A stretch of 27,356 nt of DNA from Cytophagales bacterium (GTDB taxonomy: Bacteria; Bacteroidota; Bacteroidia; Cytophagales; ES-bin-26): assembly GCA_014379925.1 (NCBI GenBank), contig JACMKY010000030.1:1-27356 (forward strand), given 5' to 3'. The position numbers and the translations under genes are program-made. The stretch's first letter is position 1; each line of letters begins with the position of its first letter. A model generated the notes under the pieces. That model was not told the origin of the DNA, searched no databases, and was given only the letters and a program-made list of their open reading frames with translations. This document shows, in pieces, positions 9,130 through 16,739 of the stretch.

Positions 9130-9894
9130 ATGCTTTCACTCTTCAGGAAAAAGATCCGTGACCGGGAGGCATCCTCTCCGGTTGACGCGCTCAAAGTGGA
9201 CATGCATTCGCACATCCTGCCGGGTCTCGACGACGGGGCCGAAACGATGGAGGAGAGCCTGGCGTTGGTGGAGTCGCTGAAAAAGCTGGGCTTCCGGAAA
9301 TTGATCGCCACGCCCCACGTGATGGGTGATTTTTACCGCAATTCCCCGGCTACCGTCTTTTCCGCGTTGAAGGAACTGAGGGAAGCCGTCAGCCAGCGGG
9401 GAATGGACATTCAAATCGAAGCTGCCGCCGAATACTACCTCGACGAATGGTTCATGGATCGGCTCCGGGGTGACCAACCCTTGCTTTCTTTCGGCTCCGG
9501 TCCGGAAAGTGCCCGCTACTTGTTGTTCGAGATTTCCTACATCAACCCGACGCCGCAGTTGGCCGAGGCCGTCTTCCTGATGCGGTCGTCCGGCTACCGG
9601 CCGGTTCTGGCGCATCCCGAACGGTACTTGTATTTTTACGACGATTTTTTCAGATTGAAGGAATTGTTTGAAAACGGCGTGCTTTTCCAGGTGAATATTA
9701 ACTCGCTGACTGGCTATTACTCCAAAACCGCCCAATTGCTGGCCGAAAAACTGATTGAAAACCGGATGGTCAACTTCTTAGGCAGCGATTGCCACGCCCG
9801 GCGGCACGCAGAGGTCCTGGCCCGGGCCCAGACCCAGAAATACTACCGCAAAGCCCTGGCGTTGGATCTGCTCAACAACAGCCTGTACGTTTGA
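9130..9894 (+). CDS. PHP-domain tyrosine phosphatase (YwqE/CpsB-like)
   Basis: A 254-residue PHP-fold metal-dependent phosphatase. Metal-ligand motifs are DMHSHILPGLDDGA near the N-terminus, ATPHVM, a later AHPERY and FLGSDCHAR toward the C-terminus. In Bacillus (YwqE) and Streptococcus (CpsB) this family removes phosphate from the tyrosine cluster of the partner BY-kinase. Its place directly after the kinase gene (30 bp) supports the same role here. No low-molecular-weight Wzb-type phosphatase is present in the window. Its TGA stop overlaps the likely TTG start of the next gene, suggesting translational coupling. Confidence 0.92.
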   Translation: MLSLFRKKIRDREASSPVDALKVDMHSHILPGLDDGAETMEESLALVESLKKLGFRKLIATPHVMGDFYRNSPATVFSALKELREAVSQRGMDIQIEAAAEYYLDEWFMDRLRGDQPLLSFGSGPESARYLLFEISYINPTPQLAEAVFLMRSSGYRPVLAHPERYLYFYDDFFRLKELFENGVLFQVNINSLTGYYSKTAQLLAEKLIENRMVNFLGSDCHARRHAEVLARAQTQKYYRKALALDLLNNSLYV

Positions 9895-11009
9895 ACCCCG
9901 CTTTTCTGGACCCGAATTCACTCCTCGCCCCGCTCGTTCTCATCACCGGCTGCAATGGATTGGTGGGAAGTTTCGTTGCCGGCAAGTTCGTGGCGGAAGG
10001 GTACCGCGTGCGGGGCCTGCGGCGGTCGGGCAGTGACCTGCGGCTCGTGGCGGCTTTTTCCGACCGCCTGGAGTGGGCGGAAGGCGACGTGCTGGATATT
10101 CCCTCCCTGGAAAAAGCCCTGGTCGGCGTACACATCGTGGTGCACGCCGCCGCCCTGGTGTCGTTCGTTCCGAGCGACCGGGCCCGTTTGTACCGAGTAA
10201 ACGTGGAAGGAACGGCCAACGTGGTAAACGGTTGCCTGAAAGCGGGCGTGCCCAAGTTTTGCCACGTGAGTTCGGTGGCCGCCCTGGGCCAGTCGGGATC
10301 GGTGGTTGGTGATGCCCGGGATCAGAAGCCGGAGATTGTAACCGATGAGGAAGCAAAGTGGGAGGACTCCCCCCGGGCCAGCCATTACGCCCGCTCGAAA
10401 TACCTGGCGGAACTGGAAGTGTGGCGCGGCCAAGCCGAGGGCCTGAAGGTCACGGTGGTGAATCCTTCGCTGGTTTTGGGCGCGGGCGACTGGCACCGGA
10501 GCAGCGCGCGCGTCTTCAAGTACCTTTGGGACAAAAAACCGTTTTATCCCCCGGGAAGCGTCAATTACGTGGACGCGCGGGACGTGGCCGAGATTATTTT
10601 TTTGCTCACGAACGCGGATATTTGGGCGAAAAGGTATATCTTAAGTGCGGGAAACGTTACGTATCGGGAACTGTTCGACCGCATTGCCGACGGTTTTCGG
10701 AAACCCCGACCCCGTATCCGCGTGGGCGTTGCCGCCGCGGAACTGCTCTGGCGATTGGAGTGGGTACGTTCGCGGCTGAGTGGGAAAGCACCCCTGATTA
10801 CCCGGGAGACGGCCCGGACCGCTTCCCGGTCCTTGCGCTACGATAACCGGAAAATCAGGCGGGAACTTAACTACGTTTTCCGCAGTATTGACGATACCAT
10901 CCGGTGGTGTTGCCGGGAATTCGTGGAAACGGAAAGCAATAGAAACCAGGCAAACGAAACCAGGGAGGAGCGATCCAAACGTGAACCAGACCAGGATGCC
11001 TATTCTTAA
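9891..11009 (+). CDS. NAD(P)-dependent epimerase/dehydratase (extended SDR)
   Basis: About 372 residues. The Rossmann motif GCNGLVG (GxxGxxG, residues 20-26) is followed by an active-site SSVAALG and the catalytic YARSK (YxxxK). This is the dihydroflavonol-4-reductase/3-beta-HSD-like branch of extended SDRs; the substrate is unknown. No ATG precedes the Rossmann fold; the best start is TTG 9891, which overlaps the upstream stop in TTGA and gives a short N-terminus leading straight into LVLITG. The frame is open further upstream (from 9789) only inside the phosphatase gene. The last ~27 residues are highly charged and beyond the normal fold. Coupling to the phosphatase hints at a role in polysaccharide or lipid metabolism, but that is inference. 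Confidence 0.85.
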   Translation: MNPAFLDPNSLLAPLVLITGCNGLVGSFVAGKFVAEGYRVRGLRRSGSDLRLVAAFSDRLEWAEGDVLDIPSLEKALVGVHIVVHAAALVSFVPSDRARLYRVNVEGTANVVNGCLKAGVPKFCHVSSVAALGQSGSVVGDARDQKPEIVTDEEAKWEDSPRASHYARSKYLAELEVWRGQAEGLKVTVVNPSLVLGAGDWHRSSARVFKYLWDKKPFYPPGSVNYVDARDVAEIIFLLTNADIWAKRYILSAGNVTYRELFDRIADGFRKPRPRIRVGVAAAELLWRLEWVRSRLSGKAPLITRETARTASRSLRYDNRKIRRELNYVFRSIDDTIRWCCREFVETESNRNQANETREERSKREPDQDAYS

Positions 11010-11080
11010 CGGACTGCGAACCACCCACCCACGACCGGGACGGTGGTTATTACTTTCAGAATCTACGACACTTGAGCAGG

Positions 11081-12493
11081 ATGGAACAAGATTTTAAGGA
11101 CCGGGAAGAGAACGGTGATTTGGGGTGGGCCGCCATCCGTCAGCGTTTTGAGGAAATGCTCCTGAATCAATCACCTTTTTTCTTCGATTTAGACACCTAC
11201 GAACACATTATTGCTGACTATACGGAAGAGGGAAAATACGCCGAAGCCTTGCAAGCCTGCGACTTGGCGATGCGGCAGTATCCCTTCTCGGTAGAGTTGA
11301 TGCTCGACCGGGCCCAACTCTTGTCCAACACGCAACGATTTGAGGAAGCCTTGGACGTGCTCACCAGGGCCGAGTCTTTCAACCCCGGTGACAGTGACAT
11401 CCTCTCGCTCAAGGGAACGATCTACACCCTGATGGGGGATTACGAGAAATCCATCGAAGCCTTGCAGGAAGCCCTGCCCCTGGCCGAAGAAAAGGACGAC
11501 ATTCATTACAACCTGGGACTGGCTTACCAGAGTTGGGGACGCTACCCCGAAGCCATCGAGCATTACAAGCAGTCAATCCAGCACAATCTCAACAACGAGA
11601 ATGCGCTCTACGAGCTGGCTTACTGCCTCGACTTGGTGGACGAACTGGAGGGTAGCCTGTCGTACTACCAACAGTTCATCGACAACGATCCCTACTCACA
11701 CAATGCCTGGTACAACATGGGCATTGCCTACAGCAAGTTGGAACGTTTCGAGGAAGCAGTGCAGGCCTATGAATACGCTACGCTGATCAGGGAGGATTTC
11801 GCCTCGGCGTATTTCAACCTGGGCAACACGTACATGCACCTGGGCAAGTTTGAACTGGCGCGGGAGAACTACAAGAAAACGCTCGAACACGAAGAACCCT
11901 CTCCCGAAACGTACTGTTGCCTGGGGGCGAGCTACGAAAAGATGAACCAGTTTGAGCTGGCGATTGCCTACTACAAGAAAGCCGTCAAGCTGGACGCGCT
12001 TTGGGACGAAGGATGGTACGGCATCGGCGTGTGCCTCGACGCCCAGGAAAAATGGTTCGAAGCGGTGCACTTTCTGCGGAAAGCCCTCAAACTAGACGAA
12101 TCAAACGCGGATTACTGGCTCGCCGTAGCCGATTCGGAAGCCAAGATCGGCAACATCCTCTCCGCGTTGGAAGCCTATCAGCAGGCCAGTGAACTGGATC
12201 CTTCCAGTCCGGAAGTGTGGTTGAAGTGGTCGCTGGTGCTTTATGAGCAGGGAGACTACGACCGGGCAGTGGAAATTGTTCTCACTGGCATGGACGAGCT
12301 ACCCGAGGAGGCACTCCTTTACTACCGGGCTACGGCGTACCTCCTGAGCGCGGGAAGCTACAAGGAAGCGTTTAACTACCTGGAAAACGCTTTGGTGCTC
12401 AACTACGAGCAGCACATCGTGCTGTACGATTTTTTTCCGCAGGTAGAAACCCAAAAGGCCCTCTACAAGATCATTGAGCAGTACCGCAAGTAA
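11081..12493 (+). CDS. Tetratricopeptide-repeat protein
   Basis: A 470-residue protein made almost entirely of TPR units (roughly ten), with clear examples at AWYNMGIAYSKLERFEEAV, AYFNLGNTYMHLGKFELA and TYCCLGASYEKMNQFELAI. There is no signal peptide or membrane segment, so it should be cytosolic. The first ~35 residues (acidic) precede the repeats. ATG 11081 is used; a TTG three codons earlier is unnecessary. TPR arrays are protein-interaction scaffolds, and nothing in the sequence identifies the partner. It lies 71 bp after the SDR gene on the same strand and may be co-transcribed, or have its own promoter near TACTTTCA at 11051-11058. Confidence 0.9.
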   Translation: MEQDFKDREENGDLGWAAIRQRFEEMLLNQSPFFFDLDTYEHIIADYTEEGKYAEALQACDLAMRQYPFSVELMLDRAQLLSNTQRFEEALDVLTRAESFNPGDSDILSLKGTIYTLMGDYEKSIEALQEALPLAEEKDDIHYNLGLAYQSWGRYPEAIEHYKQSIQHNLNNENALYELAYCLDLVDELEGSLSYYQQFIDNDPYSHNAWYNMGIAYSKLERFEEAVQAYEYATLIREDFASAYFNLGNTYMHLGKFELARENYKKTLEHEEPSPETYCCLGASYEKMNQFELAIAYYKKAVKLDALWDEGWYGIGVCLDAQEKWFEAVHFLRKALKLDESNADYWLAVADSEAKIGNILSALEAYQQASELDPSSPEVWLKWSLVLYEQGDYDRAVEIVLTGMDELPEEALLYYRATAYLLSAGSYKEAFNYLENALVLNYEQHIVLYDFFPQVETQKALYKIIEQYRK

Positions 12494-12753
12494 CAGACTT
12501 CCCAACAGCGACCGGGGAAATTGAATTTTCTACGCGGCCGGACGGATTGCGGCCGGGAACCAGCCCGAATATTTCGGCACGTGATGCTTTCCCGAACGGA
12601 CGCTTGCCCCGCCGGCTTGACGCCCTGGGCCGCCTGCCCCCCGGACGCGGTTTTTACGGTTACGTGTTCGGCAAACATATCCTGCGGATAGCCCACTCCA
12701 ATTGCGGTAAGGCGAATGATCAGGCAAGCGGTGAGCAAAGCGAGGGTTTTCAT
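12463..12753 (-). CDS. Possible small secreted protein (hypothetical)
   Basis: A 96-codon frame opens with a convincing signal-peptide-like N-terminus (MKTLALLTACLIIRLTAIGV), but the rest is basic, low in structure and unlike any family I know. Its 3' end overlaps the end of the TPR gene by 31 bp. It lies downstream of the secreted protein at 12967-13620 on the same strand. It could be a real small exported protein, a decayed gene of which only the signal sequence survives, or chance. Confidence 0.3.
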   Translation of the reverse strand: MKTLALLTACLIIRLTAIGVGYPQDMFAEHVTVKTASGGQAAQGVKPAGQASVRESITCRNIRAGSRPQSVRPRRKFNFPGRCWEVCYLRYCSMIL

Positions 12754-12966
12754 GGGCGGATGCGTTTCGGTTTCAAACGGGTTTCATTGCGGTATCTGCG
12801 GACGGTAAGAACCCCGCTTTGCGGTTGAGGTTACCGTCGGGAAGCAAAAAATTGAACTGCTTCCCAGAACGAAGACGACCGAGACGACGCGTTGTTACAC
12901 GCTCACCCGCACTTTACGGCTGTCAGCGAACCACAACTCGTCTCGCCAACCCCTTCCCTTTGTGCC

Positions 12967-13620
12967 TTACCGGGTTGATGGACGGGAATCGGGACGTTTC
13001 CGGCGGGTGATGATGTATTTTTTGCCTTGGTCGGTTTTCAGTTCCTGTACCTGATAGTCTTTTTCATCCAACTCAACCCGATCCGCTCCGAAGGGAAATT
13101 TGCCGAAAGGGTCGGTCTTCCATTCGAAATCCCGCAAAAGACCGGAGGGGAGATTCCCGTTGAGGGTATCCAACCGGAACTGGAATCGGGCGCTGTCGCC
13201 GTCGGTGCCCAGGTGGAACCGAAACTTCTTCATCCCGTCCTGGTCTTCCAGCAGGCTTTGGAGGTCGGTGGGGTTGAAAGGAAAGAAACGGTTTTTGTTT
13301 TCTAGGCTGTCACCGGGCAATTGCCGGAAAAACTTTTCGAGTGGTTGGTGAAGCATCCGGAAATCCTGGTCAGTTCCGAACCCTTTTTCGAGCGAATCGG
13401 AAAACCAAAACGAACTACCCGGTGGGCTGATCAGCTCATCGGCCCGGTAGGTGTGTTCGTAGATGTGCTTCTTGCCATCTTTTTCCCTTTCTATTCGAAT
13501 GCGGATGGAGCCGTCGTCCGGACGTTTCTCCGGGTCCTGAGCCCGCAATAACAGCGACGGCCACGCACAAGCGAGCAGGAAGAAAAAAAACTTTTGCCTG
13601 GGTAAATGAATAGCTTTCAT
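12967..13620 (-). CDS. Secreted protein of unknown function beside two-component system
   Basis: A 217-residue protein with a signal peptide: basic start, hydrophobic core FFFFLLACAWPSLLL, likely cleavage just after LRAQ. The mature part is rich in charged residues and Phe/Asp, with no known domain; it starts with alternating basic and hydrophobic residues (IRIRIEREKDG) and ends in a basic tail (ITRRKRPD). It has no lipobox, so it is probably periplasmic. It is divergent from the histidine kinase/response-regulator pair and shares the 211-bp intergenic region with it, including direct repeats that overlap its -33 area. I infer that it is a target of, or accessory to, that system. I do not recognise the family. 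Confidence 0.8.
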   Translation of the reverse strand: MKAIHLPRQKFFFFLLACAWPSLLLRAQDPEKRPDDGSIRIRIEREKDGKKHIYEHTYRADELISPPGSSFWFSDSLEKGFGTDQDFRMLHQPLEKFFRQLPGDSLENKNRFFPFNPTDLQSLLEDQDGMKKFRFHLGTDGDSARFQFRLDTLNGNLPSGLLRDFEWKTDPFGKFPFGADRVELDEKDYQVQELKTDQGKKYIITRRKRPDSRPSTR

Positions 13621-13655
13621 GAAGGTGGCCGTTTGTTTTTCGGTTTTGCGCGTTA

Positions 13656-13663
13656 CAAAAGTA
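13656..13663 (-). promoter_or_regulatory. -7 promoter box of the secreted protein gene
   Basis: TACTTTTG on the minus strand matches TAnnTTTG exactly, placing the start of transcription near 13650, about 30 nt before the ATG at 13620. There is no TTTG at -33; instead the GTTAA direct repeats begin about 22 bp upstream, which suggests activator dependence. Confidence 0.55.
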
Positions 13664-13684
13664 AGCCAAAAGCAAGGAGGGCGT

Positions 13685-13720
13685 GTTAACGTACTGTTAA
13701 AGTACGTTAAAGTATGTTAA
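13685..13720. promoter_or_regulatory. Four GTTAA direct repeats, likely response-regulator operator
   Basis: GTTAA occurs at 13685, 13696, 13706 and 13716, i.e. at 11, 10 and 10 bp spacing. The last two full units are GTTAAAGTAC and GTTAAAGTAT. A further GTTAAC lies at 13798-13803 next to the kinase -7 box. Spacing near one helical turn is what OmpR/PhoB-type regulators bind as tandem dimers, and one such regulator is encoded downstream. The binding itself is inference. Confidence 0.6.
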
Positions 13721-13788
13721 AGGGCCGCCAATGGCAAATCGTGCCCCGGGAGTTTCGTATTTTTACCGGCACCAACGGATTAAGTCAT

Positions 13789-13796
13789 TACTTTTG
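13789..13796 (+). promoter_or_regulatory. -7 promoter box of the histidine kinase gene
   Basis: TACTTTTG on the plus strand is identical to the box used on the opposite strand for the divergent gene and matches TAnnTTTG. It is 36 bp before the kinase ATG and is followed directly by the palindrome GGTTAACC (13797-13804). No good -33 TTTG is seen. Confidence 0.5.
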
Positions 13797-13831
13797 GGTT
13801 AACCAAGTACCGGTAGCAAGCGAATTGCACG

Positions 13832-15856
13832 ATGAGTAAAAAGAAGATACGATTCATTATTGGTCTGATGGCCCTGGCTTTGGTCGGATTGGTTTCCTTC
13901 CAGATGTACTGGATCAAGATGGCCATCACCGTGAAGAATGAGCAGTTCGGCCAAAGTATTCACGAAGCCCTCGAAGCGGTTGCCAAGGGCCTGGAGAAGC
14001 AGGAAATCCTGTACCTGGCTTCCCAGCACATCCAAGCCAAACAGCACCGGGCAAAAGCGCAACTCACCCGCTCCCAACTCCGGGCGTTGACCAAACCGCG
14101 GTTGGCAAAGCAGGTAGAAAACCGGCAAAAAGGGCGCTACGCGTACCAGGGCAACCAACCGCAACCGTACCGTACCGGGACCAATTCCCCAACGGTCTGG
14201 GTCGAATCGTTCGAATCCCAAACCGTCTCGTCTCTTCCAGCGCGCTCGGAATGGCGCACCGTAACCACGGGTTCCGCTTCCGAAGACGGTGCCGGTCACG
14301 AAGTGCTCTTTTTTTCCGGTCCGTCGCGGTTTGAATCGTTCGTTTGGCAATCGGATTTGCTCTTTGAGCAGGATTTGTCCGCTTCTGCATCGGACTTGCT
14401 GTTTGGATACGGTCCCCGGTGGGATTCCGCGCGCGGGGAGGAAAACACTGAGTTCGGTTTTCTTTACTGGGGTGCGCCGGAGGTAATGAATGAGCCGCTG
14501 GCTCAGCCGTGGCGGGCCGATTCGTTGGTGCGCGCCTTCAACAAACAGTGGCGACGCCTGCAAGTGGGGCAGGATTTGATGACACGGCGCTTTCTATTGC
14601 AGGCTACCGGAAATCACCCGCAAGCAATTATCCGGCGGTCAATCCCGCTTCCCAAACCACCTGAGCAAACGAATTTTGATCAGTTCTACGCCAACCTGGA
14701 TACGGTGGAAGCCATCAAGACCTCGCTGAAGCAGAATTTTGACGTGGCGGAGAAAAGAGCGGAAGTGATGCAGAACGTGTTCGAGGACCTGGTGAGCACG
14801 GATCGCAAGATCAACGACCGGATCAACGCCCGCATGCTGGATTCGCTGCTCAGGAAGGAAATCCGCAACCGGGGCATCGGGATTCCCTTCGAACACGGCG
14901 TGCGAACCCCGGACACCAAAGGGCTGCTGTTTGCCTCGCCGGGGGGAACCCCGGAGCGCCTGCGACAGTCGGCCTTCAAAGTCAATCTTTTTTCCAACGA
15001 CCTCAACTGCGCGGAAACCTACCTGATGGTTAACTTTCCCACCCAGCAGCAGTACATCTTCCAGAAACTGGGCTTCGTGTTCCTGTCGTCGGCAGTACTC
15101 ATCCTGGTCGTCATCTCCTGTTTCTACGCCGCGATCACCACCATCCTCCAGCAGAAAAAGCTCTCGGAAGTCAAGAATGATTTCATCAACAACATGACGC
15201 ACGAGTTCAAGACGCCCATTGCCACCATCTCGCTGGCGTGCGAGGTGTTGCAGGACGGAACCGTGAGTGCCGACCCCGTTCGGATGAACCGCTACCTGGG
15301 CGTGATCGGAGACGAAAACAAGCGGCTGGGTTCGCAGGTGGAAAAAGTGTTGCAAACGGCCCTGCTCGACAAGGGCAACCTGAAACTGAAGATCAGCCGG
15401 GTGGATGTTCACGAGGTGATTGACCACGTCTTGCAAAACATCGGGGTACAGATTGAACAGCGTCACGGCCGCATTCGGCTGGATTTGCGGGCCGAAAACC
15501 CCACGATCGAAGCCGACGAAATGCACCTCACCAACATCATCCACAACCTGGTCGACAACGCCAACAAGTATTCGCCGACTGAACCCGAAATCGGAATTCA
15601 AACCAGGAGTGTCCGGGAGGGCGTCTACATCACCGTGGCCGACAAGGGAGTGGGGATGAACAAGGAAGCACTCCAGCGAATTTTCGAGCGTTTTTACCGC
15701 GTACCGACCGGCAACGTGCACAACGTGAAGGGCTTCGGCTTGGGATTGAGTTACGTGAAAACCATTCTCCAACTGCACCGCGGTAGCATTCGCGTGGAGA
15801 GCCAGCCCGGCAAGGGAAGTTCCTTCGAGGTGTTCCTGCCCCACGCCCAAGGGTGA
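13832..15856 (+). CDS. Sensor histidine kinase (RprX-like)
   Basis: A 674-residue membrane kinase. TM1 is at about residues 5-26, TM2 at about 411-437. The HisKA H-box NNMTHEFKTPIATISLA has the phospho-acceptor His457. The HATPase domain follows with N box HNLVDNANKYSP, G1 VADKGVGM and G2 GFGLGLSYV. The region just before TM2 (~285-410) and the H-box resemble Bacteroidota RprX-type kinases. The extracytoplasmic part is unusually long because residues ~65-275 form a Gln/Ser/Arg-rich stretch with no domain I recognise. It autophosphorylates on His and passes phosphate to the regulator encoded 13 bp downstream. The stimulus is unknown; envelope stress is a plausible guess. Confidence 0.94.
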   Translation: MSKKKIRFIIGLMALALVGLVSFQMYWIKMAITVKNEQFGQSIHEALEAVAKGLEKQEILYLASQHIQAKQHRAKAQLTRSQLRALTKPRLAKQVENRQKGRYAYQGNQPQPYRTGTNSPTVWVESFESQTVSSLPARSEWRTVTTGSASEDGAGHEVLFFSGPSRFESFVWQSDLLFEQDLSASASDLLFGYGPRWDSARGEENTEFGFLYWGAPEVMNEPLAQPWRADSLVRAFNKQWRRLQVGQDLMTRRFLLQATGNHPQAIIRRSIPLPKPPEQTNFDQFYANLDTVEAIKTSLKQNFDVAEKRAEVMQNVFEDLVSTDRKINDRINARMLDSLLRKEIRNRGIGIPFEHGVRTPDTKGLLFASPGGTPERLRQSAFKVNLFSNDLNCAETYLMVNFPTQQQYIFQKLGFVFLSSAVLILVVISCFYAAITTILQQKKLSEVKNDFINNMTHEFKTPIATISLACEVLQDGTVSADPVRMNRYLGVIGDENKRLGSQVEKVLQTALLDKGNLKLKISRVDVHEVIDHVLQNIGVQIEQRHGRIRLDLRAENPTIEADEMHLTNIIHNLVDNANKYSPTEPEIGIQTRSVREGVYITVADKGVGMNKEALQRIFERFYRVPTGNVHNVKGFGLGLSYVKTILQLHRGSIRVESQPGKGSSFEVFLPHAQG

Positions 15857-15869
15857 AAAGAAAACGCGC

Positions 15870-16559
15870 ATGACTCCAACTAAAATTCTGCTGGTGGAAG
15901 ACGACCCCAACCTGGGTCAAATCCTGCGTGAATACCTCGATCTGAAAGGCTACCTCACCGACCTGGCCCGCGATGGGGAGCAGGCTTTCCGGTTGTTCCA
16001 GCAAAACCGGTACGACCTCGGCCTTTTCGACGTGATGTTGCCCAAGAAAGATGGCTTTTCGTTGGCCAGGGAAATTCGGATGGTGGACAAAAACATCCCC
16101 ATCATCTTCCTCACCGCCAAATCCCTGAAAGAAGATACGCTGGAAGGATTCCGCCTCGGGGCCGACGATTACCTGACCAAGCCCTTCAGCATGGAGGAAC
16201 TGTTGTTGCGCATGAAGGCAGTTCTGCGGCGCTCCCAGCCCGCCGCCGATGCTCCCCGGGAAAACACCCGCTTTCGGATCGGTACGTTTACCTTCGACAG
16301 CGAACAACAGACCCTGCAAGGGGATCAGGAACACTACAAGCTGACCAGCAAGGAAGCGGAATTGCTTAAATTGCTGGCGATCAACAAAAACCAGACCCTG
16401 GGACGCAGCCTCGCCCTCAAGATGATCTGGCAAGACGACACGTATTTCAACGCCCGGAGCATGGACGTGTACATCACCAAGTTGCGGAAATACCTCAAAA
16501 GCGATCCCGCCGTGGAAATCATCAACGTCCACGGCACCGGGTTCCGCCTGATGGGATAG
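15870..16559 (+). CDS. OmpR-family response regulator (RprY-like)
   Basis: A 229-residue regulator. The receiver domain has acidic residues D11/D12, phospho-acceptor D54 in LFDVMLPKKDG, switch Thr in FLTAKS, and Lys in YLTKPF. The C-terminal winged helix ends in VYITKLRKYLKS and INVHGTGFRLMG, the recognition helix and wing of the OmpR/PhoB class. It is in an operon with the histidine kinase (13 bp gap). It probably binds the GTTAA direct repeats between the kinase gene and the divergent secreted-protein gene, giving autoregulation. That target is inference from position and repeat spacing. Confidence 0.95.
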   Translation: MTPTKILLVEDDPNLGQILREYLDLKGYLTDLARDGEQAFRLFQQNRYDLGLFDVMLPKKDGFSLAREIRMVDKNIPIIFLTAKSLKEDTLEGFRLGADDYLTKPFSMEELLLRMKAVLRRSQPAADAPRENTRFRIGTFTFDSEQQTLQGDQEHYKLTSKEAELLKLLAINKNQTLGRSLALKMIWQDDTYFNARSMDVYITKLRKYLKSDPAVEIINVHGTGFRLMG

Positions 16560-16573
16560 TTGGTGGGGTTGGA

Positions 16574-16739
16574 AGGGTTGCAAGTTACAGGTTGATTAGG
16601 TTACAGGTTAAAAAGAGCGGTTTCTCCTGCCTAACCCCTGCTTCTGCCCTCCAACAACTAACTTCCCAACTTGCAACCCTACGAAGTAGCGCTGCGAAGG
16701 CAGCCTGGTAACTTGCAACCTGCAACCCATCACCCCGCC
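16574..16739. repeat. Heptad-type intergenic repeat with inverted copies
   Basis: The gap between the regulator and hemB has a perfect 13-bp inverted repeat (16574-16586 and 16668-16680, AGGGTTGCAAGTT and its complement). There are further variants of the 7-mer AACTTGC/AACCTGC/AACCTGT in both orientations, including 16711-16729. A small hairpin (GCTGC-GAAG-GCAGC, 16691-16704) sits between them. It looks like a dispersed intergenic repeat and could also act as a terminator or mRNA stem-loop. Its genome-wide copy number is not visible here. Confidence 0.6.

Noticed and set aside
13685..13720. Possible CRISPR-like array
   Set aside because: Units are only 10-11 bp with no spacers; the layout fits a regulator binding site instead.
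14639..15910. Minus-strand frame of 423 codons
   Set aside because: Antisense of the histidine kinase, whose motifs are unambiguous; the His/Val/Gly-rich translation is typical of a shadow frame.
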